A stretch of 64,000 nucleotides of DNA from Paenibacillus sp. 1001270B_150601_E10 (GCF_015558675.1 NZ_JADMOL010000014.1:1-64000); one strand, 5' to 3'; counted from the stretch's first letter, positions 16,251 to 25,795 are shown. Made by a program: numbers and translations. The notes: generated by a model from the sequence alone, not told the origin.

Positions 16251-17546
16251 TTATTCAGCAGCAGGTGCCAAATAGATCGCCTGGCTGCCCATCTGTTCCC
16301 AGCCTCGCTTGAACGCCTCGCGCTTGATCTTCTTCGCCCTGCCGAGCGGATCGTGGACATACACGTAGGTGGAATCATAGCCTGTCACCAATAAAGAGTG
16401 CATATAATAGGTGATTTGGATCTTTCCCGACGGGGTTTGCCATGTCTGCCAAGCAGATGCAGGTACAGCATCGTACAAGGTAGTATGAATCACCCATACA
16501 GGCGAGCCTTGCCCAACCGTCCACAGCAAATGATCAAAGGACGTTCCGGTAATGTCGAGAACGCGCCCAGGCGCATATTTCTCTGCTAATTCGGCAATAG
16601 GCTCATGATACACGCCTAATCCCGGATTCTTGAAAGTATAGATGTCGCCCACGAACCCGTCATGCGGATTGCCAAAGGAAGTGACGCCTCCTGATTTCGC
16701 ATATGGTGTAGGGTCGCGCCTGATATTCTTGGCAAGCTCCATCTTATCGACTTTAATTCCATCATGCTGAAGCAGCATGGCGAGGGCTGTGACCTCGCAG
16801 CCGCGAGGCAGCTCAGGCAGCTGCAGAATGAGCGGAGCACCACTGTTGTGAATAGAAGCGGGCGGCTCCTTCGTTGGATCCCATAATGTATGCTCTCCAC
16901 GATAGAGGACCGTGCGTCCTGGCGTTTTACGTGCATAAGCAACAGCCTCAGACCATGTCTTAAATAAAGCCATATAACGTCCTTGCATATCTACGGAGTA
17001 AGGACCGTATGTATCATAGGCCAGGTTGGCTGCCAATTCGGCACGCCATTCCTCCCATTGTTCGTTCGATGGCGAACGCTCCTTCTTGGACAGCAGGACG
17101 ACCCCATCATGGACCTGCATATAGCGTCCAAAGGCCTCGCTTGTTTTTCGCAGAGGAATGTAGGTAAGCCCTCCCTTAACCTCTGTCTTTGAACGGTCGA
17201 ACTCGATATTGCCTTCATCGGACAGGAGCTTTACGCTTCCTGTATCCGCGTTATAAGACATCGTGGTATCTAGACGCTTCGCTAAGAAGCGCGCGGGAAC
17301 AAAGGTTTCCCCTTGTGACATATAAGGTGCTGCATCCTTCACGGTATCGTCGACCGGGACGAGATATCGCCCGTGGCGAGCCGTTTGGCTGTAGTGCATT
17401 AGAACCAGATCATCTGATGGCATGGAAAATGAAAATGCAGGGAGCTGGTCTTCGTCAACGAACATCAAAGAGAAGGGCAGCACACATACCGCAAGTAAAA
17501 TACAAAAAAGAAGCCATTTGTTCAAAAGTCGAATACGGCGTGACAC
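16251..17546 (-). CDS. Membrane-anchored C39-like peptidase with copper-amine-oxidase-N-like module
   Basis: GTG 17546 is chosen because AAGGAGG lies 11 nt upstream on the minus strand; the longer open frame has no RBS. The 431-aa product has an N-terminal anchor (NKWLLFCILLAVCVLPFSLM), a Cu_amine_oxidN1-like beta module (ETFVPARFLAKRLDTTM, LTYIPLRKTSEAFG), then a papain-like C39_2 domain with Cys in RGCEVTALAMLLQHDG, His in MHSLLVTGYD and the following VHDPLGR. It probably acts outside the membrane on peptide or wall substrates. Similar module architecture recurs in two other wall enzymes in this window. The substrate is unknown. Confidence 0.75.
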   Translation of the reverse strand: MSRRIRLLNKWLLFCILLAVCVLPFSLMFVDEDQLPAFSFSMPSDDLVLMHYSQTARHGRYLVPVDDTVKDAAPYMSQGETFVPARFLAKRLDTTMSYNADTGSVKLLSDEGNIEFDRSKTEVKGGLTYIPLRKTSEAFGRYMQVHDGVVLLSKKERSPSNEQWEEWRAELAANLAYDTYGPYSVDMQGRYMALFKTWSEAVAYARKTPGRTVLYRGEHTLWDPTKEPPASIHNSGAPLILQLPELPRGCEVTALAMLLQHDGIKVDKMELAKNIRRDPTPYAKSGGVTSFGNPHDGFVGDIYTFKNPGLGVYHEPIAELAEKYAPGRVLDITGTSFDHLLWTVGQGSPVWVIHTTLYDAVPASAWQTWQTPSGKIQITYYMHSLLVTGYDSTYVYVHDPLGRAKKIKREAFKRGWEQMGSQAIYLAPAAE

Positions 17547-17839
17547 GTGTTGAAGTTCCTCCTTGACGATCTTACTCTTAAAACCTATATATCGGCATAA
17601 AGTCTTAAATTGTTTATTTTCCGTCAGTTCCATTATAACCCGTATCGATTGGGAATGGGGGAGCGTGACATATGACAATAATATTCGTGACTTCTGTTGT
17701 TGGATCAATGGGGGCAAAATGCTATAATAATGAGACGTAAGCGTTATCTTTCGCATAGTAGGTATCGCGTAAGATTTCGCTGTTTGGTTAGATAGATGAA
17801 CAGACATAAGAGAGTTAGGTACGGAGGGCGAGAAACGTT

Positions 17840-18721
17840 ATGACACGAATTGGTGCAATCGAAGGCGGCGGAACGAAGTTCGTCGTAGGTGTGGGTACTG
17901 TAGATGGTCAAATTGAAATGGTGGAATCATTCCCGACGACGACACCGGAAGAGACAATGGGCAAAACCGTTGAATTTTTCCGCGACAAAGGCGTAAGTGC
18001 GATTGGCTTCGGTTCTTTCGGGCCCGTTGATTTGAATAAGCAAAGCGCAACCTATGGACATATTGCGAAGACACCAAAGCCTCATTGGAGTGGTTATGAT
18101 GTTGTCGGACATTTGAAAAAGCATTTTGATGTTCCGATCGGCTTTGACACAGACGTAAATGCTGCAGCACTTGGCGAAGCGACTTATGGAGCGGCTAAAG
18201 GATTGAACAGCTGTTTATATATCACGATTGGAACTGGCATCGGGGCTGGTGCGGTTGTAGAAGGCAAGCTCGTGCACGGCCTTACGCATCCTGAGATGGG
18301 CCATATCATTGTGCGCCGTCATCCTGAAGATGCGTACGAAGGCAAATGCCCTTATCATGGGGACTGCCTAGAAGGGCTTGCTGCAGGTCCAGCGATTGAA
18401 GCACGTTGGGGCGTGAAGGCTTATGAATTGGCTGAGGATCATAAAGCATGGGAATTCCAAGCTTATTACATTGCACAAGCGTTGATGAACTACATGCTCA
18501 TTATTTCTCCTGAGAAGATTATTCTTGGAGGCGGTGTATCGAAGCAGCGTCATTTGCTGCCGCGCATTCATGACGAGCTCCGCAAGCTGCTGAATGGATA
18601 TGTCGATCACCCCGCTATTCTTGAGCATGCGGATTCCTACATTGTAACGCCAGGACTCGAGGATCGTGCAGGAATTACAGGTTCTTTGGCACTTGGGGTG
18701 CAGGCGCTAAACCAAGCGTAA
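17840..18721 (+). CDS. ROK-family fructokinase
   Basis: The 293-aa sugar kinase has the ROK ATP-binding start GAIEGGGTKFVVGVG, a glycine-rich ITIGTGIGAG loop, and the zinc-site region HPEMGHIIVRRHPEDAY followed by GKCPYHGDCLEGLAAGPA. This architecture matches GmuE/ScrK-type fructokinases (fructose or mannose to the 6-phosphate). It is a single gene with RBS-like GGAGGG upstream, ending at a large hairpin terminator. Specificity between fructose and mannose is not decidable from the sequence. Confidence 0.88.
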   Translation: MTRIGAIEGGGTKFVVGVGTVDGQIEMVESFPTTTPEETMGKTVEFFRDKGVSAIGFGSFGPVDLNKQSATYGHIAKTPKPHWSGYDVVGHLKKHFDVPIGFDTDVNAAALGEATYGAAKGLNSCLYITIGTGIGAGAVVEGKLVHGLTHPEMGHIIVRRHPEDAYEGKCPYHGDCLEGLAAGPAIEARWGVKAYELAEDHKAWEFQAYYIAQALMNYMLIISPEKIILGGGVSKQRHLLPRIHDELRKLLNGYVDHPAILEHADSYIVTPGLEDRAGITGSLALGVQALNQA

Positions 18722-18804
18722 GACGAGGCTTGAAAAAGTTATCGTTCACACCGATAAATTGAAAGCTGATCAAGGTCATTCCTTGTTCTAAAAAATGAAT
18801 GGGG

Positions 18805-18862
18805 TAGCCGCAGTTGAAGCAACAGAACGAAGCCGTTCTGACCTTCGACTGCGGCTATTTTT
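18805..18862 (+). terminator. Large hairpin terminator after fructokinase
   Basis: TAGCCGCAGT near 18805-18814 pairs with ACTGCGGCTA ending at 18857, with GAAG/CTTC continuing the stem and an inner CAGAACG/CGTTCTG hairpin, followed by TTTTT. Confidence 0.8.
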
Positions 18863-18976
18863 GCATCCTGAGACATCCTCAACTACCACATATGATCAAG
18901 AGGGAATACATCGTAACTCCCCGCTACTCATCAATAGGTCATCGATATCATCTATGTAAGAATGACTCTGAATGAA

Positions 18977-19088
18977 ATGTAAACTTATTTTAAATTAAAT
19001 AAAGTTAACGATTGTCAGGGGGTTGGGATTAAGATAAAATAGTCAAATGAAATGTTAACTTAATAAATATATTAAAGGTTTACGTTTG
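18977..19088 (+). promoter_or_regulatory. Biotin operon promoter with two BirA-like operators
   Basis: A promoter TTGTCA (19012-19017) and TAAAAT (19035-19040), spacing 17, lies between two BirA-like dyads. Box 1 is TGTAAAC...GTTAAC (18978-19009, 19 nt between hexamers); box 2 is TGTTAAC...GGTTTAC (19053-19083, 18 nt between hexamers). The known BirA box is TTGTTAACC with N14-16 and its complement. Box 1 abuts the -35; box 2 covers the early transcript region just before bioD. Confidence 0.65.
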
Positions 19089-19109
19089 TTCGAGGAAGGT
19101 GATGATTCG

Positions 19110-19901
19110 ATGCAGACTATGATTACGTCTGGTGAATCAAGCGTTTATTGTAGAGGTGTGTTTATCACATCTACGGGGACCGAGCAGGGCAAAACGATGC
19201 TGGCTTCAGGCATCGCCGCCTGGTGGCAAGCTGAATCTGGAGAAGTACCTGGGGTATGGAAGCCGGTACAGAGTGGCGTGCAGTGGGAAGAGCCGGCTGC
19301 AGACAGTTATCGATTGAAATGGGGTGGTGGGTTAACGCATCTGAATGAGCGCGATCTCGTCACCCTTACCTTTGCTGATCCGTTGTCGCCTTACGCAGCA
19401 GCACAACGAAAGGATCTCGAGATAGACTTTTCAGCTTTGGCTGCTGAAGGGACAGCTCGAATAGCAGAAGAAAGGCCGCTTGTCGTTGAGGGAGCAGGAG
19501 GCGTTGCAGTCCCCTTTACGAAGACAAGCACAATGACGGATCTGGCTTTTATGATGAAGCTTCCCCTGCTGATTGTAGCGAATCCGCTGTTAGGCACGAT
19601 CAGTCATACGGTAACAGCGATTGAATATGTAAGATCGAAGGGGATTCAGGATGTTGCGGTGATTATGGGAGGCCTGCCTCCTGAGGAGAACAGCCGCGAG
19701 CTGGAATGCCAAGAGAATGCAGCGATTATATCCGGCATGACTGAGGTGCCGATGTTGGGCCGAATGCCTTGGCTGCCGCAGCCTAAGATTCACGATCCAG
19801 AAGGATGGAGCCAGTGGCGAGCGGAGTGGATATGCCTTATGAAGGAGAATTCACCTCTGTGTCAATGGCTTAAGTCTCGTCTGGGAAAAGGCGCGCTGTA
19901 A
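19110..19901 (+). CDS. bioD: Dethiobiotin synthetase BioD
   Basis: The 263-aa product closes the ureido ring of dethiobiotin from 7,8-diaminopelargonate, CO2 and ATP. Seen: P-loop FITSTGTEQGKTML, VWKPVQSGV, VEGAGGVAVPF and the GGLPPEE nucleotide-specificity region. Start ATG 19110 is preferred over the in-frame TTG at 19086, as GGAAGGTGA precedes it. First gene of the biotin operon; regulated by the two BirA-like boxes upstream. 100 bp separate it from bioB. Confidence 0.93.
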   Translation: MQTMITSGESSVYCRGVFITSTGTEQGKTMLASGIAAWWQAESGEVPGVWKPVQSGVQWEEPAADSYRLKWGGGLTHLNERDLVTLTFADPLSPYAAAQRKDLEIDFSALAAEGTARIAEERPLVVEGAGGVAVPFTKTSTMTDLAFMMKLPLLIVANPLLGTISHTVTAIEYVRSKGIQDVAVIMGGLPPEENSRELECQENAAIISGMTEVPMLGRMPWLPQPKIHDPEGWSQWRAEWICLMKENSPLCQWLKSRLGKGAL

Positions 19902-20001
19902 TCTTCATTTTGACAATGATGATGGATCACGATTTACGCAAACAGCCAAGAAGAAAAAAATAGATCATGGAATTCACGTTGAGCTATGAGGAGGAACGAG
20001 G

Positions 20002-21021
20002 ATGACAAAGGATTCTATCCAAACCATCGAACAGAGCATGAATGTGGATTGGCAGCAGTTAGCGCTCAAAACACTTCAAGGAGAGCTGATTACAAAGGAG
20101 GAGGCGCTTCAAGTCCTTCAGGCAGATGATGATGAGTTGTTGGCCGTCATGGATGCGGCGTTTCGGATTAGAAAGCATTATTACGGCAAGAAGGTTAAGC
20201 TGAATCTGATCGTGAATGCGAAGAGCGGCCTATGCCCTGAGGACTGTGGCTACTGCTCACAATCGATCGTATCCAATGCTCCGGTCACGAAGTATCCCCT
20301 GTTGGAAAAGGATGTACTGGTCGATGGTGCAAAGCGGGCTATGGAGCTGCAAGCAGGCACCTATTGCATCGTTGCTAGCGGCAGAGGTCCAACCAAGCGA
20401 GAGTTGGAGCAGGTTACCGCTGCTGTAGCAGAGATCAAAGCGACGATGCCGCTTAAGATATGCGCATGCCTAGGCATTTTGACAGACGAGCAGTCCAAGC
20501 AATTGAAGGAAGCGGGTGTGGACCGCTACAATCACAATTTGAATACAAGCGAGGATCATTACGCACACATTACGTCCACACACACCTATGAAGATCGCGT
20601 ACATACGGTAGAGCAGGCAAAGCAGTCAGGCATTTCTCCATGCTCAGGTGTCATTATTGGGATGGGAGAGACGGATGAGCAGCTTGTCAACGTCGCGATG
20701 GCACTTCGGGAGCTTGATGCTGATTCGATTCCTGTTAATTTTCTAAATGCAATTCCAGGCACTCCGCTCGAGCAGCTGTCCAATCTGAATCCAAGACGCT
20801 GTCTAAAGGCGCTTGCGATGTTCCGCTTTGTATGCCCGACGAAGGAGATTCGAGCATCCGGGGGACGCGAAGTCAACCTGCGAACCATGCAAGCTCTGGC
20901 CCTGTATGCAGCCAATTCGATCTTTATCGGTGATTACTTGACGACAGAAGGTCAGGAGGCAGCAGCCGATCATGCCATGATCGAGGACATGGGATTTGAA
21001 ATCGAGACCTGCGCCCTATAG
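20002..21021 (+). CDS. bioB: Biotin synthase BioB
   Basis: The 339-aa radical SAM enzyme inserts sulfur into dethiobiotin. The SAM [4Fe-4S] cysteines are in GLCPEDCGYCSQS; downstream motifs YNHNLNTSEDHY, GMGETDEQ, NFLNAIPGTPLE and ASGGREVNLR are family typical and include [2Fe-2S] ligands. A GAGGAGG RBS precedes the ATG. Second gene of the biotin operon. Confidence 0.96.
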   Translation: MTKDSIQTIEQSMNVDWQQLALKTLQGELITKEEALQVLQADDDELLAVMDAAFRIRKHYYGKKVKLNLIVNAKSGLCPEDCGYCSQSIVSNAPVTKYPLLEKDVLVDGAKRAMELQAGTYCIVASGRGPTKRELEQVTAAVAEIKATMPLKICACLGILTDEQSKQLKEAGVDRYNHNLNTSEDHYAHITSTHTYEDRVHTVEQAKQSGISPCSGVIIGMGETDEQLVNVAMALRELDADSIPVNFLNAIPGTPLEQLSNLNPRRCLKALAMFRFVCPTKEIRASGGREVNLRTMQALALYAANSIFIGDYLTTEGQEAAADHAMIEDMGFEIETCAL

Positions 21022-21134
21022 AACGATGAGGATCGGGGTTAATTGCAGATTCATTGAAAGAATCTTCTGTCCTTGCGGTAGCTAAGGCATTCTGGTCCCC
21101 ATTTTATAAAGGCATGGATTAGGAAGAAGGCGGT

Positions 21135-22430
21135 ATGGTGCAAAGAAGGATAAACAGCAAAGTGGATAGCAGGTTCCAATCACAACAGCCTGATCTAGAT
21201 CCAACAGGTTCATCACGCTATCCATGGATGGAGCGTTCGCTTCAACAACTGAAGGGATGGTCTCGTCTTCGCGAGCTTCATGAGACGAGCTGGTCTGAAG
21301 GCGGCTATGTCATGCGTGAAGGGCGACGATTATTGAATCTCGCCTCCAATCATTACTTGGGATTGTCGCCATGGCTGGAGGACTATATCGAGCAGATTAG
21401 AGAGCTGATCGCTGCCGGCGGAGAACCCTATATACGCATGGGCAGCGGGGCATCCCGGTTAATCTCGGGCCATGATCCTCAGCACGAGGCGCTGGAAGCG
21501 GAGCTCGCTTTGTTTATGGAACGAGAGCGAGTCTTGGTGTTTACGAGCGGCTATATGGCAAATGTCGGCGTTATCCAAGCCTTGGTTGGGCGGAATGATG
21601 CCGTGTTTAGCGATCGGCTTAATCATGCCAGCATCGTCGATGGCATTCAACTGAGCAGGGCAAAGCACTATCGCTACCCGCACCGAGACCTCGAACGGCT
21701 GGAGAACATGCTGAAGAGCTGGTGCGAACAGCATCCAACAGGCCGTGCTTTGATTGTTACCGATGCCATCTTCAGCATGGACGGAACAAAAGCTCCTCTG
21801 CCTAAGCTAGTGGAGCTTAAAGAGCGATACGGCGCCATGCTTATGGTTGATGAAGCTCATAGCATTGGAGTGTACGGGGATAAAGGAAAAGGGCTTGCCT
21901 ATCAAGAGGGGCTGCATCAACAAGTGGATGTTATCATGGGGACACTTGGCAAGGCCTTTGGGCTTGAAGGGGCATTTGTTGCTGCTGATGGTGTCGTGGT
22001 TGATTATTTGATCAACCATGCGCGCACGTTTATATACAATACGGCGATGCCGCCGATGATGGCGGCTATGCTAAGAATCCGCCTTCGCGAGGTGCAAGAG
22101 GCGGCTCCTTCTCGCAAGCGCTTGATGCAGCATGCCAATCTGCTGAGAGGGTTGCTGCAAGAGAGAGGCTTTGATACAGGCGAAGGAGACAGTCATATCG
22201 TGCCCGTCCTTCTGGGCGATGATCGGCACGCGGTCAAGGTTAGCGAGGCGATTCTTCAATCCGGTATCGCAGGGATTGCGATACGACCGCCAACGGTGCC
22301 CCAGAATGAGGCGCGTATTCGATTGACGCCCATGGCCATTCATACGACAGAGCAGTTAACCTACGCATGCAATCAGTTCATTCAAGCGGTGGGGAGAGGA
22401 GGAGCACCGGAATCGGTCCTTATTTCTTGA
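21135..22430 (+). CDS. bioF: 8-amino-7-oxononanoate synthase BioF
   Basis: The 431-aa PLP enzyme condenses pimeloyl-ACP or -CoA with alanine. Seen: NLASNHYLGL, GSGASRLISG, VTDAIFSMDG, MVDEAHSIGVYG and the Schiff-base Lys in GTLGKAFG. The common Ser before that Lys is Gly here. An extra 30-40 residues lie at the N-terminus compared with compact BioF proteins. The start ATG 21135 has AAGAAGG 4 nt away. It lies 113 bp after bioB and 16 bp before bioH. Confidence 0.92.
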   Translation: MVQRRINSKVDSRFQSQQPDLDPTGSSRYPWMERSLQQLKGWSRLRELHETSWSEGGYVMREGRRLLNLASNHYLGLSPWLEDYIEQIRELIAAGGEPYIRMGSGASRLISGHDPQHEALEAELALFMERERVLVFTSGYMANVGVIQALVGRNDAVFSDRLNHASIVDGIQLSRAKHYRYPHRDLERLENMLKSWCEQHPTGRALIVTDAIFSMDGTKAPLPKLVELKERYGAMLMVDEAHSIGVYGDKGKGLAYQEGLHQQVDVIMGTLGKAFGLEGAFVAADGVVVDYLINHARTFIYNTAMPPMMAAMLRIRLREVQEAAPSRKRLMQHANLLRGLLQERGFDTGEGDSHIVPVLLGDDRHAVKVSEAILQSGIAGIAIRPPTVPQNEARIRLTPMAIHTTEQLTYACNQFIQAVGRGGAPESVLIS

Positions 22431-22446
22431 TTGGAGGTGGGCGGGT

Positions 22447-23277
22447 ATGACAGCACATACGATGGTCTGGATACACGGATGGGGAACCTCCTCATCGATC
22501 TGGCAATCAGAATCACTTGTATCTCTACTGGAGAAAAAGGGTTGTACCTGTACACTTATTACAGTGTCCTTTGCCCATTGCCATACAACGGATGAGATGC
22601 TCAACGGCATCATCGAGGCTTTTGACCAAGCAAGCCTGTTGGAGCAGCCATGGCACGTTATGGGCTGGTCTCTCGGAGGGATGCTTGCGATCGATGCCTT
22701 AACACGCTGGCTAGCGAAATCATGCGCTGCTTCCGACGTCTCTAAAGTGTCAATGCTGCCGCCAGCAAGCTTTATAGCGGTTGGCACGACGGCCTGCTTC
22801 GTCGATGAAGCAGGAAGAACAGGATGGCGGCCAAGGGTGCTTGAGCGCATGAGGCGCAAGCTGCTGCGTGAGCCTTCTCAGGTGATCCTGAATTTTACGG
22901 AGCTCTTTTGGTCTGAGAAGGAGCGCGAGGCGCAAGCGTACATGCATTGGCGGTCAACCGTTGAGGAGATCGTGAAGCATCCCGACTATTCGGCAGAGGG
23001 CTTGGAAGCAGGGCTTATCTATCTGATGGAAGCTAGTCTCCACGAAGCGCTGGCTGATCTCAAGCGGATCATCCCTATTCTGTGGATACATGGCAGTCAC
23101 GATGCCATATGTTCCATTGCTGCTGTGGAGCATGGAGATGCAGCTTCTTCCGTTAATTTGAGAGTGATACAAGGAGCGGGACATGTTCTATTTATGACGA
23201 GCAGAACAGAGTGGGATACCATCTTGTTAGGCTGGCTGATGCATGGTGCAAGAGGTGAGGGAAACGTTGAATATTGA
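22447..23277 (+). CDS. bioH: BioH-like pimeloyl-ACP methyl ester esterase
   Basis: The 276-aa alpha/beta hydrolase has the oxyanion HGWG, nucleophile GWSLGG, acid in HGSHDAIC and His in GAGHVLF, the BioH catalytic set. Between bioF and bioC it would demethylate pimeloyl-ACP methyl ester made with BioC. It overlaps bioC by 11 nt, indicating translational coupling. Overall similarity to enterobacterial BioH seems low, so this could be a BioG/BioV-type functional analogue. Confidence 0.8.
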   Translation: MTAHTMVWIHGWGTSSSIWQSESLVSLLEKKGCTCTLITVSFAHCHTTDEMLNGIIEAFDQASLLEQPWHVMGWSLGGMLAIDALTRWLAKSCAASDVSKVSMLPPASFIAVGTTACFVDEAGRTGWRPRVLERMRRKLLREPSQVILNFTELFWSEKEREAQAYMHWRSTVEEIVKHPDYSAEGLEAGLIYLMEASLHEALADLKRIIPILWIHGSHDAICSIAAVEHGDAASSVNLRVIQGAGHVLFMTSRTEWDTILLGWLMHGARGEGNVEY

Positions 23278-24166
23278 ACAAATCGATAAGCACACGGTCA
23301 AAAAGAGGTTCAGCCGCCATGCGCACGAATATGATCGATATGCGGATGTGCAGAAGGACATGGCGCAGGAGCTAATGGAGATACCGCTCTTGCTGCAGAA
23401 GCTAAGGCAGTGGAACCACAATGGACAGTCCGTCAAGGTTCTTGATATCGGCTGTGGTACAGGGCTGCTGTCTTTACGGTTGCTTGAGCATATTCCTCAT
23501 GCGCGAATTACGCTGCTCGACTTATCCGAACCGATGCTTAAGGAAGCAATGCGTAAGCTGCTTGACTCCGGTCTTCCGGCCTCGCATATTCAAGTGGTGG
23601 AGGCAGATGCGGAAGCTTGGCTTAAGGATGAGCAGGACTCCGCTTATGATGTAATCCTATCAAGCGCTGCGCTGCAGTGGTTTCATAAGCCTGGCATGGC
23701 GCTGGAGCAAGCCGCAAAACGGCTTCGTCCCGGTGGTGTGCTGGCTGCTGCTGCTTTTTTGCCGGGTAGCCTTTATGAGCTTCATGATTCGTGTGCAAAG
23801 GCTGATCTAGCATTAGGAGAGTCCGTACAGGAGAGAGGCCAATCCTATCTATCGCTGAAGGAGCTTCAAGACGCTCTGTACAAGGCGATCAATAGCAATC
23901 ATAGCTGCAATAAAATAAAAACAAATAACAGTCCTGCTAGTTATGCATGCAGCAAATCGCTGCAATATGAATATGAGGACGTTCATGAGCTGCTTCATCA
24001 TATTCGCCGCATTGGAGCGGGCAATGCATTATCCTCTCGTCCCCACACGGTATCTCGGCGCTGGCTTAGGGAGATGACTTTATGCTACGAGCAGCAATAC
24101 TCTGGAACAACTGGGACAAAGGTTCGAGCAACCTATCAGATCGGTCTGCTTGCAGCGACAAGATGA
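23267..24166 (+). CDS. bioC: Malonyl-ACP O-methyltransferase BioC
   Basis: The 299-aa SAM-dependent methyltransferase begins pimelate synthesis by methylating malonyl-ACP. TTG 23267 follows GAGGTGAGGG and gives a start aligned with the family (KRFSRHAHEYDRYADVQ); the ATG at 23243 would extend further into bioH. Motif I is VLDIGCGTG, with LLDLSEPML and VILSSAALQWF after it. A short AT-rich stretch around 23905-23965 encodes a low-complexity insert (KIKTNNSPASYACSKS). Last biotin gene; no bioA follows. Confidence 0.9.
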   Translation: MNIEQIDKHTVKKRFSRHAHEYDRYADVQKDMAQELMEIPLLLQKLRQWNHNGQSVKVLDIGCGTGLLSLRLLEHIPHARITLLDLSEPMLKEAMRKLLDSGLPASHIQVVEADAEAWLKDEQDSAYDVILSSAALQWFHKPGMALEQAAKRLRPGGVLAAAAFLPGSLYELHDSCAKADLALGESVQERGQSYLSLKELQDALYKAINSNHSCNKIKTNNSPASYACSKSLQYEYEDVHELLHHIRRIGAGNALSSRPHTVSRRWLREMTLCYEQQYSGTTGTKVRATYQIGLLAATR

Positions 24167-24351
24167 CGATAAGACAGACTTTGAAGCCTAGACATCAGAT
24201 TCATTTTCATAAAAAAAGGGTATATCTTTATGATCACTATTGTGCAAGATATCGTCATTAGTGGTAACCAATGTACGAGATAAAGATGGATCTCAATCAA
24301 GGAAAATGAACGTTCAACACGAAATTAATGTTTCATCGAGGTGTGATCGGC

Positions 24352-24579
24352 ATGAGCAAGTCTAGGCAAGAATCTTCGTCTGTAGATGCGGAACGATACG
24401 AGGTGCATTATGACCACCAGGTTCGGAAATATCCGTCGCTTGATTGGGCGAGAGAGTTCGCGATGCGCGAATGTATGACAAAAGGGGTTGGCTTTGTCAT
24501 TTGGGATAGCGAGCTGCAGGATGTTGTTATCGAGATTCAGCTCACTCCGAAGAAGATGGAGGATACGCTGGGACCATAA
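24352..24579 (+). CDS. Small hypothetical protein
   Basis: The 75-aa product starts at ATG 24352 with GAGGTG 8 nt upstream; an in-frame ATG at 24328 is less likely. It is soluble and charged, with a C-terminal KGVGFVIWDSELQDVVIEIQ that looks like a small beta-hairpin domain. I do not recognise the family. The region 24580-24720 after it holds no gene. Confidence 0.6.
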   Translation: MSKSRQESSSVDAERYEVHYDHQVRKYPSLDWAREFAMRECMTKGVGFVIWDSELQDVVIEIQLTPKKMEDTLGP

Positions 24580-24719
24580 CGTGCAATTAGAGAAATGGTT
24601 ATTCATGCCATGCAGTGGGACTTTGATTCATAGACGTGAGCCGTGCAGGTCTACCAGAACATATTATATAGGTGATTCGAGCATGTAAGGATGAGCGGAC
24701 ACCATGTTAAAAATGATAA

Positions 24720-24787
24720 AAAAGCCGTCGGAGCATTCATGTTCAGCAGAGTATCTACCTTGCTGCTGGCTGCTCACGACGGCTTTT
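24720..24787. terminator. Bidirectional terminator
   Basis: GCCGTCG at 24724-24730 and CGACGGC at 24777-24783 with extra GAGC/GCTC pairs, A-rich on the left and TTTT on the right. It separates the plus-strand small gene from the minus-strand kinase gene. Confidence 0.75.
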
Positions 24788-24817
24788 CGTTTCAACGGTC
24801 ACGAAGCATCCCGTCGA

Positions 24818-25750
24818 TTAATTGATTTGCTGCACTGTAATGCTCTTCATCAGCTCTTGCACCTGTGAAAGAGAAACCATTCCAGCAGCAGGCGTAAGTG
24901 CGTTGGCTGTGCCACAGGCTGCACCCAGCATCAACTGTTCCTCAGGGAGGAGCCCCCGCTTGTCGCCGACTACGACGCCAGCAATCATGGAGTCTCCGCT
25001 GCCGACTGTGTTCACGACTTCAACCTTAGGAATCGTGACGCGGTAAATACGGTTGTTCATGCCAGCAAGCGCACCGTGCTCGCCTAGAGAGACGACTACA
25101 TTCTGCACGCCCTGCTTCATAACGGCGTCTATCGCTTCGAGGATCAATTCATCATCAGCTTGGTCGCGTCCCGTCAGCTTCAGCACCTCATGCTCGTTCG
25201 GTTTAATCAGCAGCGGACGTCCTTCTATTCCGCTGATTAAGGCATCGCCGCTTGTATCGAGAACAGGTATCGCTCCTTGCTCACGAATGATGTCCATGCA
25301 ATCCCGATAGAAGGATGTCGGACATCCTTGCGGCAGACTGCCCGACATGACGACATGAGTCGAGCTGCTCGCAAGCTGAGCAATGGTGTGCTTCATCTGC
25401 GCCACATCTTCCTCAGTAAGCGTAGGTCCTGCCTCCAGCAGTTCTGTGACTGTTCCTGCGGTCGTATCGGTTATCGCCAGGCACAGTCTGGATTCTCCTT
25501 GTACAGCTACAAATTGATGAGGAATTCCTTCTTGATCAAGCGCAGCTTCAATGAACCTGCCATTATAGCCTGCAATAATGCCTGATGCCGTTACAGGTTC
25601 CTTCAAGGCATGAATGACGCGGGCAACATTAATTCCTTTTCCTCCAGCGAAGGCATACATCTCTTGAACACGATGCAGCTTATCAATGGAAAAGGCAGGG
25701 GTGATGTACGTCTTGTCTATGGCAGCGTTCATCGTTACGGTCGTGATCAT
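24818..25750 (-). CDS. PfkB-family hexose-phosphate kinase (tagatose-6-P / 1-phosphofructokinase type)
   Basis: The 310-aa product belongs to the LacC/FruK subgroup: substrate motif AGGKGINVARV, VMSGSLPQG, and the ATP/anion-hole motif VVNTVGSGDSMIAG with the catalytic Asp. GGAGG precedes ATG 25750. It lies 100 bp downstream of a class II aldolase gene on the same strand, so the pair would phosphorylate a hexose phosphate to the bisphosphate and split it. The DeoR regulator is divergent. Tagatose-6-phosphate or fructose-1-phosphate are both possible; there is no PTS gene of that type beside it. Confidence 0.85.
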   Translation of the reverse strand: MITTVTMNAAIDKTYITPAFSIDKLHRVQEMYAFAGGKGINVARVIHALKEPVTASGIIAGYNGRFIEAALDQEGIPHQFVAVQGESRLCLAITDTTAGTVTELLEAGPTLTEEDVAQMKHTIAQLASSSTHVVMSGSLPQGCPTSFYRDCMDIIREQGAIPVLDTSGDALISGIEGRPLLIKPNEHEVLKLTGRDQADDELILEAIDAVMKQGVQNVVVSLGEHGALAGMNNRIYRVTIPKVEVVNTVGSGDSMIAGVVVGDKRGLLPEEQLMLGAACGTANALTPAAGMVSLSQVQELMKSITVQQIN

Positions 25751-25795
25751 ATGATATCCTCCAGCTTTCAGTTAACAAATGCAGACCTTTGTATG

